The notes below the pieces were generated by a model. That model saw nothing but the letters and a program-made list of their open reading frames with translations. It did not search any database and had not been told where the DNA came from. From a virus: 46,647 bases of DNA. A program made the position numbers and the translations under genes. The stretch's first letter is position 1. Every line of letters begins with the position of its first letter. Below are positions 1 to 6,544 of this stretch, piece after piece. Where the stretch lies: the IMG/VR virus record IMGVR_UViG_3300009509_000038, positions 1 through 46,647 of that record. The stretch is one strand, 5' to 3'.

Positions 1-24
1 TAATTTAAGATATAGGTAAAAACA

Positions 25-604
25 ATGTCTCTTATCAACATAGTAGATGCGTTTTATTCAGACCCACACTTCGGACACAAAAACATCATTAAATACGCTA
101 ATAGGCCAGTTGCAGAATTGCAAAATATGCATAAAACCCTAATAAATTTCTATAATGCAACGGTAGCTGAAGATGAAATATGCTTATGGCTAGGAGATGC
201 CTTCTTCTGCAATGCTGATGAAGCTACAGCTATTCTGAGCGCCATGAATGGCAAGAAGCTAATAGTACGTGGCAATCATGATAAGAGCGCCAACTGGCTG
301 CTAAATGCCGGATTTGACATGGTGTTTGATAACTGGATTAGCATGAAAATCGGCGACGTGCGGCGACGTGCCAGTTCGCTGTTGCCATTATCCTTATAGA
401 TATAGTGGAGATAGGCATAGCGAAAAAGAGCAAAACCTGTATCCCACAAAACGTAAGGGCGAAATCCTAATTCATGGTCATAGCCATCTTAGAGAAATAT
501 TACATGGTAACCAGATTCATGTAGGTGTAGATGCTACAGGCTATATGCCATTAAGAACCGATGAAGTGTGGAGCTTAATAAAAAAGTGTAGAATTGCAAA
601 ATAA
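25..604 (+). pseudogene. Calcineurin-like metallophosphoesterase, frame broken by a 10-bp duplication
   Basis: The two halves together form a small phage-type metallophosphoesterase, a metal-dependent hydrolase of phosphoester bonds. Visible motifs are SDPHFGH (DxH), LGDAFF (GD), RGNHD (GNHD) and, in the second half, HGHSH (GHxH), which is the full dinuclear-metal set in family order. The first frame runs from ATG 25, after AGG in a weak ribosome site, and stops at 399; the second frame carries the rest to 604. A perfect 10-bp tandem duplication at 351-370 causes the shift. Removing one copy joins the parts as MKIGDVPVRCCHYPYR and gives an unbroken protein of 189 residues, a normal length for the family. 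As sequenced, the protein would lose its last metal-binding motif. The true substrate is unknown. The gene opens the accessory module, and a promoter starts directly behind it. Confidence 0.85.
351..370 (+). repeat. 10-bp perfect tandem duplication (CGGCGACGTG x2)
   Basis: Two identical adjacent copies of CGGCGACGTG lie inside the metallophosphoesterase gene. Because 10 is not a multiple of three, the second copy shifts the frame, and dropping either copy restores the protein. Slipped-strand replication is the simplest origin. An assembly artefact is also possible, though a 10-bp exact duplication is not a typical base-calling error. Confidence 0.9.
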
Positions 605-608
605 CTTC

Positions 609-636
609 TTGCATAGTAATACCAGTGTGCTACTAT
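609..636 (+). promoter_or_regulatory. Sigma70-like promoter, first of three alike
   Basis: TTGCAT at 609-614 and TACTAT at 631-636 are separated by exactly 16 nt, and the -10 is preceded by TGC, giving an extended -10. The first three spacer bases are AGT, as in the two sister promoters at 1660 and 2534. It lies between the broken phosphoesterase gene and the zinc-binding protein gene whose start is at 666. Transcription should start near 643. Confidence 0.75.
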
Positions 637-665
637 TAATTATGGACGCAGCAAGGAGCAAGAAG

Positions 666-1346
666 ATGGAAAAGGAAAAACATGCTTTCGAGATTGCAGG
701 ATTGGGATTAGCACCTTTCAAGTTTGTTGGAGTAGAAGAAAAAGTTCATGTGATTCCTGGAGTAGGCTCTAAGGCTGGTTCTAGCTGTGATTATTGCGGA
801 CATGCTATTCGCTGGGCTCATTGGATCGTATCTGCAGATGGCAAGCGCTTCAAGGTTGGATCTGAGTGCGTAGCAAAAACTGGAGATGAAGGACTTGTTT
901 CTGCTACTAAAGATGCTATCAAATTGGCTAAAAGGGCGATCAAAGCTAAAAAGCGCGAAGAAAAAATGCTAGAGGGTCAGCGCAATTGGTGTGAGAAGAA
1001 CGGTTTCGGTAGAATCACTTTTGCTGAGAAAGCAGAAATGCAGAAGAAAGAGCGCGAAGAAGCTAAAGCAAAATCTCAATATCTTGGAAATGTTGGAGAG
1101 AGAATTACAGTTACGGCTGAAATCCTTGCAATACCTAGCTGGGAAAATAACTGGGGTAGGCAATATTGCTTTATCATGAAAGATGCAGATGGTAACAAGC
1201 TTGTCTGGATTACTTCTTCAGGTTTTTATACAGAGGGATTTGCTGTGGGCTCTACCGTAAAATTCACTGCCACTGTAAAGAAGCATGAAATCAGAGATAA
1301 CGAAAAACAGACTGTTGTTTATAGAACTCGACAATTGGAGGTATAA
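666..1346 (+). CDS. Zinc-binding protein with possible C-terminal OB-like domain, unknown function
   Basis: This gene encodes 226 residues. The start at 666 is preferred because AAGGAG sits 7 nt upstream and the promoter at 609-636 would begin the message near 643; further upstream in-frame starts lie in or before the promoter. Residues 41-70 hold C41-x2-C44, a tryptophan-rich segment and C68 in the context VGSECV, which resembles a treble-clef or zinc-ribbon knuckle. Residues about 95-150 are a lysine/glutamate-rich helical linker. The last about 75 residues (from NVGERITVTAEIL) alternate in a beta pattern like an OB fold, suggesting nucleic acid binding. Related proteins occur in phages as hypotheticals, and I cannot name a function. 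Its stop codon overlaps the next ATG. Confidence 0.75.
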   Translation: MEKEKHAFEIAGLGLAPFKFVGVEEKVHVIPGVGSKAGSSCDYCGHAIRWAHWIVSADGKRFKVGSECVAKTGDEGLVSATKDAIKLAKRAIKAKKREEKMLEGQRNWCEKNGFGRITFAEKAEMQKKEREEAKAKSQYLGNVGERITVTAEILAIPSWENNWGRQYCFIMKDADGNKLVWITSSGFYTEGFAVGSTVKFTATVKKHEIRDNEKQTVVYRTRQLEV

Positions 1347-1657
1347 TGGTTTATCAGCAAGTAGCAGACAACGTTATTTTCCATCTGAAAAACAGAGATC
1401 AGATCCATGGCTCAGAAATCCATAATCTAGTTTTGGACTGGTATCATGGAAAATGCTTTGTTGATAGCTACACCACAGAACAAGTAATTCGCTATCTTGT
1501 TAGAGAAGGAATCTTAGAGCCATTGGAAGCAGCTCCAACCCATAGCCAAAAAGCTTTTACTGGTTTGCAGTTTTCGTCAAAAGGCTACAAAAATGCTGTA
1601 GCCAATTTCGATACAGCTTATGGGCTTCAAACTCATTTCTGGTTTAGAGTAAAATAG
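1346..1657 (+). CDS. Hypothetical protein, possible winged helix
   Basis: This gene encodes 103 residues, starting at an ATG that overlaps the previous stop (TAATG) and preceded by GGAGG. The segment around residues 40-60 (DSYTTEQVIRYLVREGILEPL) looks like the recognition-helix-plus-wing part of a small winged-helix domain. No catalytic motif is visible. It is translationally coupled to the zinc-binding protein and ends just before the second accessory promoter. A role in transcription control is only a guess. Confidence 0.65.
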   Translation: MVYQQVADNVIFHLKNRDQIHGSEIHNLVLDWYHGKCFVDSYTTEQVIRYLVREGILEPLEAAPTHSQKAFTGLQFSSKGYKNAVANFDTAYGLQTHFWFRVK

Positions 1658-1659
1658 TC

Positions 1660-1687
1660 TTGCAAAGTCACACTATCATGCTACAAT
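1660..1687 (+). promoter_or_regulatory. Sigma70-like promoter, second of three alike
   Basis: TTGCAA at 1660-1665, a 16-nt spacer beginning AGT and ending TGC, then TACAAT at 1682-1687. The 16-nt spacing and extended -10 match the promoters at 609 and 2534. The downstream ATAATATG is also shared with the third copy. The ATG in that string is too close to the predicted transcript start to be the translation start. Confidence 0.8.
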
Positions 1688-1710
1688 ATAATATGATAAA
1701 GGAAACACAG

Positions 1711-1992
1711 TTGAAACTCTCAAAAAACGAAATCAGGCAGTTGCTAGATAGCTTACACTCTGCCTACATGAGTGGCATTAGAACGCCAGAAGAATTTCTT
1801 AACTGGCTAGAAGTAGAGAGTAATCTTTATATTTGTCGCGCAAGAGAGAATGAGCGCAAATCTGCAGTTACAACAAAATCAATTAGGGCTAGAAGGATGT
1901 ATGTACAAGTAGCTAAAAGGCTTAGAAAAGCTGCTAGGATTACCAGGCGTATACATACTAAAGCCGTAGCTAATAGAAAGGTAGGACAATGA
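1711..1992 (+). CDS. Small basic hypothetical protein
   Basis: This gene encodes 93 residues. I place the start at TTG 1711, which follows AAAGGA with 7 nt spacing. In-frame starts further upstream (1660, 1678, 1693) lie inside the promoter or at the 5' end of its transcript. The same layout, promoter then AAAGGA then start, is seen at 2591. The protein is helical and strongly basic in its C-terminal half, with a run of Arg/Lys (about residues 50-90), so nucleic acid binding is plausible. No family was recognised. It overlaps the next gene at ATGA. Confidence 0.65.
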   Translation: MKLSKNEIRQLLDSLHSAYMSGIRTPEEFLNWLEVESNLYICRARENERKSAVTTKSIRARRMYVQVAKRLRKAARITRRIHTKAVANRKVGQ

Positions 1993-2177
1993 CACTAACA
2001 ATGAAGCAAGCAAGAAGAATGCATAGACAGCTCTTTAGAAAACGGGTTGAGAAGGGCAAACTGAGGGAGAAGCGAGACAACTACATATCGTTTAGAGAAT
2101 GGGCTAGAGGGGCTGTGAATACAATTAGCTATTCTGCTTATTCGCCAAAGCTACAGGAGATTCTGAAATGCAAATAA
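1989..2177 (+). CDS. Small basic hypothetical protein (62 aa)
   Basis: The start ATG overlaps the previous stop (ATGA) and has GGTAGG upstream. The first half is very rich in Arg and Lys (MKQARRMHRQLFRKRVEKG) and the second half is more mixed. It overlaps the next gene by 10 nt. No family was recognised, and its charge suggests contact with RNA or DNA. Confidence 0.6.
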   Translation: MTLTMKQARRMHRQLFRKRVEKGKLREKRDNYISFREWARGAVNTISYSAYSPKLQEILKCK

Positions 2178-2530
2178 CTGAAGAAATTAAGAAATTGGCT
2201 GTTAGAAATAACAAAAACAGTGGTATCCTACAGGCTTACAGAGAAATGAAAAAGCTTGAAGCTGAAGTTATGGCCGAAGCTAGAAGCAAATTAACTCCAG
2301 CTCAGCAGATGGATATCCTGAATTCAAAATTGGGACATGGCAAGGGAGCTAAAAAAGAAAGAGCTAGATTGCTACGACAGATGAAGGAAATGGGCTATAG
2401 CCAAGAAACGATCGACAAATATCGATTTGCTGGTAGGGATATGTATGCAATGGAGTTGCCAATAGCAAATAATCCAGGAATTGGGGATCATGAGAAGCGC
2501 ATAGAAAAATTTCAAAAAAGATCAAAATAG
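2168..2530 (+). CDS. Hypothetical helical charged protein
   Basis: This gene encodes 120 residues, with AGGAGA upstream of the ATG. Residues 1-80 are predicted largely helical and rich in Lys and Glu, and the C terminus ends in a basic tail (KRIEKFQKRSK). There are no recognisable motifs. It is the last gene of the transcript begun at the 1660 promoter, and the third promoter follows immediately. Confidence 0.6.
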   Translation: MQITEEIKKLAVRNNKNSGILQAYREMKKLEAEVMAEARSKLTPAQQMDILNSKLGHGKGAKKERARLLRQMKEMGYSQETIDKYRFAGRDMYAMELPIANNPGIGDHEKRIEKFQKRSK

Positions 2531-2533
2531 CTA

Positions 2534-2561
2534 TTGCATAGTAGCTAAGTAGTGCTACAAT
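2534..2561 (+). promoter_or_regulatory. Sigma70-like promoter, third of three alike
   Basis: TTGCAT at 2534-2539, a 16-nt spacer beginning AGT and ending TGC, then TACAAT at 2556-2561, followed by ATAATATGG. It matches the promoters at 609 and 1660 in spacing, extended -10 and flanks. It drives the gene starting at 2591, whose AAAGGA ribosome site lies about 20 nt into the expected transcript. Confidence 0.8.
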
Positions 2562-2590
2562 ATAATATGGCAACAACGAAAGGAAACAAA

Positions 2591-2884
2591 ATGGCAGACT
2601 TTACATATTACCAAACAGATACGGAAATTTCACATTGCGTACACGATCCATCAAGATATATACCATCTCACCTTGGTATATATCCTGCTAAAGCAGTATG
2701 CATTAAGGCTCAACACCCTTATAATGGTTGGTGGACATGGGCTGATATCTGTAGCTGGATTGAAAAGGTTGTATGGCCGCAAGATCGCGATAAAGTAGTG
2801 GTCAATATCCGAAAAGCTTTTGATGATTGCGATGCTTCTGGTGTTGGAACTTGCATGGTAGCTTACTTGCTGTGTGCTAGCTAA
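2591..2884 (+). CDS. Hypothetical protein, Trp-rich centre
   Basis: This gene encodes 97 residues. The start at 2591 has AAAGGA 7 nt upstream and lies downstream of a strong promoter; an in-frame ATG near the -10 is not usable. The middle has a tryptophan-rich stretch (NGWWTWADICSWIEKVVW) and several scattered cysteines. No family was recognised. The 68-nt gap that follows holds only the ribosome site of the next gene. Confidence 0.6.
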   Translation: MADFTYYQTDTEISHCVHDPSRYIPSHLGIYPAKAVCIKAQHPYNGWWTWADICSWIEKVVWPQDRDKVVVNIRKAFDDCDASGVGTCMVAYLLCAS

Positions 2885-2952
2885 TCCTAGCTCTTAGCTC
2901 GCTGCTATATGCGACGGGCCTAGACATAGAGATTAGCTATAAGGAGCCAAAA

Positions 2953-3213
2953 ATGCAAAAAGAAGATAGATTCTGGCTGGATATGATGCAAATACCAAGG
3001 ATATTTCCTGAGCATGTCTATGAAATTCTGGATATCATGGAACCAGAGCACAGACCAACCAGGCCAGAGCAGCTAAAAGCTATTGTTCTGGTTCCAGAAG
3101 GAGCTAGAGGGTCACATCTTAATTGCTGTCCTCCACCCGCTCCAGAGCATAAATTGCCACGGGTCTATACAACTGTGGGACAAACAATTCCATGTAGGAA
3201 GAAAGGAAAGTAA
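2953..3213 (+). CDS. Hypothetical protein (86 aa)
   Basis: The start has AAGGAG upstream with good spacing. The protein is rich in proline and glutamate, with CCPPPAPEHK near residue 57. No domain was recognised. It is followed after one base by the ATG of the interrupted L7/L12-like gene, so the two are probably co-translated. Confidence 0.55.
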   Translation: MQKEDRFWLDMMQIPRIFPEHVYEILDIMEPEHRPTRPEQLKAIVLVPEGARGSHLNCCPPPAPEHKLPRVYTTVGQTIPCRKKGK

Positions 3214-3214
3214 G

Positions 3215-3623
3215 ATGTTTATTACGGTTACAGATTATTTCGGGTGGGTCTAAGTTAATTGTCAATACAGATGATATAAGTTCATTCTTACAGTCTGATG
3301 ACAAAACAGAAATTCAATGGAAATCTGATAGGGCTAATACGCTTATTCAGGAGTCATCTGAATTGGTTGGATACGCTGTTAATTCAGTAAAAGTGTATTG
3401 TGAAACTTATAAGGTTGTGTTGAGTGCTTATCCCAAAAATAATAAAATAAAGGTCATCAAGAGAATTCGTCAATTTCTTTCTCTTGGACTTAAAGAAGCT
3501 AAGGATCTTTCTGAGTCGCTACCGGCAATTTTGGAAACTTCTTGCAATCTTGAAAAAGCTAAAGAAATAGCTGAATCTTTTGATGGTATTGGCACAGTAT
3601 ATACATACAGGAATGAAAAATGA
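3215..3623 (+). pseudogene. Ribosomal protein bL12 C-terminal-domain-like protein, single-base frameshift
   Basis: Reading from ATG 3215 (AAAGGA upstream) gives MFITVTDYFG and then a stop at 3251. Skipping one base in the G-rich stretch near 3241-3248 moves into a frame open to 3623 and yields about 135 residues. The N-terminal part (VTDYFGGSKLIVNTDDIS up to TLIQESSEL) resembles the short FlbD-like phage domain. The C-terminal 70 residues match the ribosomal bL12 C-terminal domain: VVL, then KIKVIKRIR, then LGLKEAKDL, then a final beta strand. In bL12 this surface recruits translation GTPases. The bL12 dimerisation domain is absent. Downstream of the indel the frame has no good start except TTG 3363, so the gene is broken, frameshifted or mis-sequenced. 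Confidence 0.7.
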
Positions 3624-3847
3624 AGCTATTTGACCTTAAGAAAGACGACTATTTCTGCTTTGCAGAAGATTTGAGAACAGAGTTGGTTCTTCCGGTTTAC
3701 AGGGTAATACGAGAACGTGATAACGCACGTATCTTAGATGTTCAATTCTTTAATGTAAGAACCGGAATTAATCTATACTTAGGCGCAAATAAAGAAGTTC
3801 ATAAGCTAAATCTAGAGCTAAAATGGAGGTTTCATGATAACGGCTAA
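3620..3847 (+). CDS. Hypothetical protein (75 aa)
   Basis: The ATG overlaps the previous stop (ATGA), so translation is coupled to the L7/L12-like gene. The sequence alternates hydrophobic and charged residues in a beta-rich pattern (DYFCFAEDLRTELVLPVYRVI). No motifs or family were recognised. Confidence 0.55.
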   Translation: MKLFDLKKDDYFCFAEDLRTELVLPVYRVIRERDNARILDVQFFNVRTGINLYLGANKEVHKLNLELKWRFHDNG

Positions 3848-4031
3848 ACAGGCAGCTACGGAAATTGTAGATGTTATGAATTCAAGAGAAGTAATCAACT
3901 ACGATCGCGAATCATGGGGCTATGCGGTTTCTGATGTGATTAAGATTGAAGGCAGTTGGCAACATTTGGTTAAAGATGAAGTGCTAGACGCTATTGAAGA
4001 TATCATTTTCTATGAAAGGTATTGTAACTAA
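3834..4031 (+). CDS. Hypothetical protein (65 aa)
   Basis: It overlaps the preceding gene by 14 nt and has a strong GGAGG ribosome site. The product is small and acidic, with an N-terminal helix (TAKQAATEIVDVMNSRE). No family was recognised. Its stop overlaps the ATG of the receiver-domain gene. Confidence 0.55.
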   Translation: MITAKQAATEIVDVMNSREVINYDRESWGYAVSDVIKIEGSWQHLVKDEVLDAIEDIIFYERYCN

Positions 4032-4384
4032 TGACTTGGGTACTATGGTTAGATGATGTAAGAGATCCGACTTGGAGACAAGAGCGTGAGAAGTGGGATT
4101 ATGAATGTGAAGAGATCTATCCTCCACCCTTTTGGTGTAGGGATTATGCTACAGCTGTAGCTATGATAAATCTTCATGGTCTTCCAATAATGATGTATCT
4201 CGATCATGATCTTGGATATAAAGAAACTGGGATGAATTTTCTTAAGTATTTGCAAGAAAAATTTGCAGATCAGAAGCCACCAGAATACTATCTGCTTACA
4301 GCTAATGTAGTAGCCTGGAAAAATATGGAATCTTTTATGGAATCGTGGTTAAAGGTTTGGGAAAACGAACAGAAAGAAGGTTAA
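4031..4384 (+). CDS. cREC-type receiver-domain protein
   Basis: This gene encodes 117 residues. The N terminus WVLWLDDVRDP and the later YLDHDLG...TGMNFLKYL are the hallmark motifs of the small cyclic-phosphate-processing receiver domain (cREC_REC family), a relative of response-regulator receivers that keeps acidic metal-site residues. Such proteins are common in phages and are thought to act on cyclic phosphates; this function is family knowledge and not proven here. There is no DNA-binding output domain. The gene is coupled by TAATG to the gene before it and lies directly before a ribbon-helix-helix gene. A counter-defence role, for example against cyclic nucleotide signalling, is speculation. 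Confidence 0.7.
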   Translation: MTWVLWLDDVRDPTWRQEREKWDYECEEIYPPPFWCRDYATAVAMINLHGLPIMMYLDHDLGYKETGMNFLKYLQEKFADQKPPEYYLLTANVVAWKNMESFMESWLKVWENEQKEG

Positions 4385-4386
4385 TT

Positions 4387-4557
4387 ATGAAAAGCAATGA
4401 GACAAAAACAAGACCAGTATCGATAAGGCTTTCCGATGAAGAATTCAAAGCTTTAGACAAAAAGGCCAAAAAAGCTGGAGTCAAAAGGCATCGGCTTATG
4501 AAAGAGATCATTCGTAAAGCTGTGGGCCTGGCAACTGTAACGGACGTGACAGAGTGA
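4387..4557 (+). CDS. Ribbon-helix-helix DNA-binding protein
   Basis: This gene encodes 56 residues, starting at ATG 4387 behind GAAGG; an upstream in-frame start lies within the previous gene and is less likely. The beta strand RPVSIRLSDEEF followed by KALDKKAKKAGVKRHRLMKEII is a standard ribbon-helix-helix (Arc/MetJ/CopG class) layout. Such proteins bind DNA as dimers and usually repress nearby promoters. It is the only clear transcription regulator seen in the window, so it may control the accessory promoters, though no operator was identified. Confidence 0.75.
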   Translation: MKSNETKTRPVSIRLSDEEFKALDKKAKKAGVKRHRLMKEIIRKAVGLATVTDVTE

Positions 4558-4560
4558 AAC

Positions 4561-4782
4561 ATGAAAGCTGGAGACATAGTAGAGATCTATGATGATCCTC
4601 TTACCAGAAGACATTCTCAGGGCTTAGCTAAGCTTATTCGCTTATTACATGTAATCTATGAGGGAGAAACGGAATATTGGAAAGTGCGATTCTTGAAAAC
4701 TAATAAAGTAGCCGATCGCACGATCTATATAATTGAAAGGAAACAAGATGAAGGAAATAGAATTTCAAAAACTGTACCATGA
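4561..4782 (+). CDS. Small beta-rich hypothetical protein
   Basis: This gene encodes 73 residues, starting three bases after the preceding TGA. The opening MKAGDIVEIYDDP and the later YWKVRFL resemble small SH3-like barrels found in phage early genes. There are no catalytic residues. Its 3' end overlaps the next gene by 35 nt in another frame. Confidence 0.55.
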   Translation: MKAGDIVEIYDDPLTRRHSQGLAKLIRLLHVIYEGETEYWKVRFLKTNKVADRTIYIIERKQDEGNRISKTVP

Positions 4783-4954
4783 ATACCAACAAGCTGGAGA
4801 TAATTTGCTAGCTTGCCCGGTATGCTCTAAATCGGCTGAGCAATGTAGCAATCGCTGTACTGACAAATTCACCATAGCTTTTGCTGAGTTCAAAGCTATT
4901 CCTGGTGGCTATGGCTATGAGCATAGGGTCAGGATCTTGAAAGGAAACAAATGA
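4748..4954 (+). CDS. Small zinc-finger-like hypothetical protein
   Basis: This gene encodes 68 residues. The start at 4748 has GAAAGGA 6-7 nt upstream. CPVCSKSAEQCSNRC near residues 23-37 gives CxxC plus CxxxC, a possible zinc knuckle. The rest has no recognised fold. It overlaps the neighbouring genes on both sides. Confidence 0.55.
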   Translation: MKEIEFQKLYHEYQQAGDNLLACPVCSKSAEQCSNRCTDKFTIAFAEFKAIPGGYGYEHRVRILKGNK

Positions 4955-5193
4955 AAATTACATTTGAAGTAAAATCGGTTGATATACTACGTGGCAAATT
5001 TGTAGACACTATTGTTTTTCGTGTATCAGATAGTACTACGCCATTCCCAGAAAAGTCTGTGGCTATGAAAATGTACATTGAGCCCAAACTACAGATAGAA
5101 ACAGAAGCTGGGTTTGCAGAAATCTGGCTAAAGCAAAATTGGATTAACTGTGATGTCAATGTAATTGATACTGTAAATTGGAGAGTAAAATGA
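4951..5193 (+). CDS. Hypothetical protein (80 aa)
   Basis: The ATG overlaps the previous stop (ATGA), with AAAGGA upstream. The sequence is beta-rich and weakly acidic (ITFEVKSVDILRGKFVDTIVF). No family was recognised. It overlaps the start of the lipoprotein gene by four bases. Confidence 0.55.
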   Translation: MKITFEVKSVDILRGKFVDTIVFRVSDSTTPFPEKSVAMKMYIEPKLQIETEAGFAEIWLKQNWINCDVNVIDTVNWRVK

Positions 5194-5807
5194 AAAAAAT
5201 AACAATCTTATTACTATTCTTGAATAGCTGCTACATGAGCTACATACCTGAAGATGAAGCTAAAGTAGAAGATGAAGCTACATCTGATAGCTATTTTGTT
5301 ATAGAAGCGGACTCACAAACAGAAGTTACTGTTGATTCTGGCATAGTTGATATTGAAATTGAGCCAGTTGATATTGAAAAAGAATCAGAAACAGCTTCAA
5401 CCGAAGCTAAACCAAGCAACAAATCGGCTAAGCAAGAGTTACAAGAGCCAATTCTTTATGATATAGTGCCTAAGCAGGGTTGCATAAATAAAGATACAGA
5501 AATCTATCTTGTAGGAATGCACATACACTGGGAAGCTTCTATTCGGATAAAATATCAAAAAGACGCAGAATTCACAACCTTTGATCAAAAGCTGGTAGAT
5601 GAATGCAATAGATCCTTGATAGATTGGTATGATGTTATAATGATAAGTTTCAGAACCAGGCCAGATCTTATTCTAAATGACGAATATGGCTTTCTCAGTG
5701 GGGAATATAAGCTAATAGTTGTTAATCCAGATAGTAAAGAATCTAACGAGATAGGGCTTAGCTTAAAGTATTGTGGTAATGAAGTTGAAGAGATAGAAGG
5801 TTGCTAG
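5190..5807 (+). CDS. Phage-encoded lipoprotein with IPT/TIG-like domain
   Basis: This gene encodes 205 residues, starting at 5190 behind GGAGAG. The N terminus is a short lipoprotein signal: MKK, a hydrophobic run and the lipobox LNSC with the modified cysteine at residue 14. Residues about 20-90 form an acidic Ser/Thr/Glu-rich tether. Residues about 95-205 look like one immunoglobulin-like IPT/TIG domain, with PxQGCINKDTEIYLVGMHI at its start and GEYKLIVVNPDSKESNEI at its end. The product should be lipid-anchored at the host cell envelope. Phage lipoproteins of this kind often block superinfection or change the cell surface. It is the last gene of the accessory block, next to the packaging genes. 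Confidence 0.75.
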   Translation: MKKITILLLFLNSCYMSYIPEDEAKVEDEATSDSYFVIEADSQTEVTVDSGIVDIEIEPVDIEKESETASTEAKPSNKSAKQELQEPILYDIVPKQGCINKDTEIYLVGMHIHWEASIRIKYQKDAEFTTFDQKLVDECNRSLIDWYDVIMISFRTRPDLILNDEYGFLSGEYKLIVVNPDSKESNEIGLSLKYCGNEVEEIEGC

Positions 5808-5814
5808 CCGTAAT

Positions 5815-5845
5815 TCAATATCAATAGTTACAATCTCAATATCAA
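5815..5845 (+). repeat. Direct repeat TCAATATCAA upstream of terminase small subunit
   Basis: TCAATATCAA occurs at 5815-5824 and again at 5836-5845, so the copies start 21 bp apart, about two helical turns. It lies in the 86-nt gap between the lipoprotein gene and the putative small terminase gene. Such repeats can be protein binding sites, and a terminase recognition site at this position is conceivable but unproven. Confidence 0.4.
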
Positions 5846-5893
5846 ATTACACAAAAGCTAGACACATGGTTCTACTAGTGGCATATTTTTCCT

Positions 5894-6544
5894 ATGTCGC
5901 TGGTATTACGGGGAAAAGAACTACGTTCAGCTTTTGCCAAATTAAAAGCTTTAATTACAGAGGGGTATTCCGATGAAGAGATAGCCTCAGAACAATTGGG
6001 CATCTCATTCGAAGAATTTGAAGATCTAAAGCAAAAATATTTAGATCACGAAGTTGATATTGCTCTAAAGAAGCCATCCGAGCATACCTATGTTGAGTAT
6101 GTCCTGGAGCAACAACGCTGCATAAGCGATCTAGACAATCTCATCAAAAGCTTTGGGCTAGTGGAAGATGAGATTGATGATGATCTAGATGAATCGTATA
6201 GCCATCGCAAACAGCCTAAAGCTAGGAACATAGCTGGTTATGTAGGGGCTGTTAGGGCAAAGTCAGATATAATCGATAAAATAGTCAAAACTGGGCAAGA
6301 GTTTGGACTAATCGAACAAAAAGATAAAGCTAAAGCCAATCCTGGAGATGTGATCTTCAACATGTCTAAAGTTGAGATCATACAGTATCTTACCAGCGAG
6401 ATGAAGTGCTTTTCTGAAACCATGATGAGATATGGCGATAGGGATATTACCACCCTTGATGTAGGCCCTATCCATCAACCAATTCCTAAAGTTCCAATGC
6501 TTAAGGATAAGCAAAAGAAAAGGAAACCAAAAACTAATGGTTAA
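5894..6544 (+). CDS. Putative terminase small subunit
   Basis: This gene encodes 216 residues. Position near the large terminase gene and the N-terminal pattern (AFAKLKALITEGYSDEEIASEQLGISFEEFEDLKQKYLDH), typical of a helix-turn-helix, support a DNA-recognition subunit for packaging. The central part is helical and acidic, and the C terminus is basic (KDKQKKRKPKTNG), as expected for contact with the motor or DNA. No ribosome binding site is visible before ATG 5894, so the start is uncertain. It could instead be another DNA-binding packaging protein. Confidence 0.6.
   Translation: MSLVLRGKELRSAFAKLKALITEGYSDEEIASEQLGISFEEFEDLKQKYLDHEVDIALKKPSEHTYVEYVLEQQRCISDLDNLIKSFGLVEDEIDDDLDESYSHRKQPKARNIAGYVGAVRAKSDIIDKIVKTGQEFGLIEQKDKAKANPGDVIFNMSKVEIIQYLTSEMKCFSETMMRYGDRDITTLDVGPIHQPIPKVPMLKDKQKKRKPKTNG

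Noticed and set aside
2890-2952. A promoter with TGCTATAT before the 2953 gene
   Set aside because: An extended -10 is present, but no -35 box is found at 16-18 nt.
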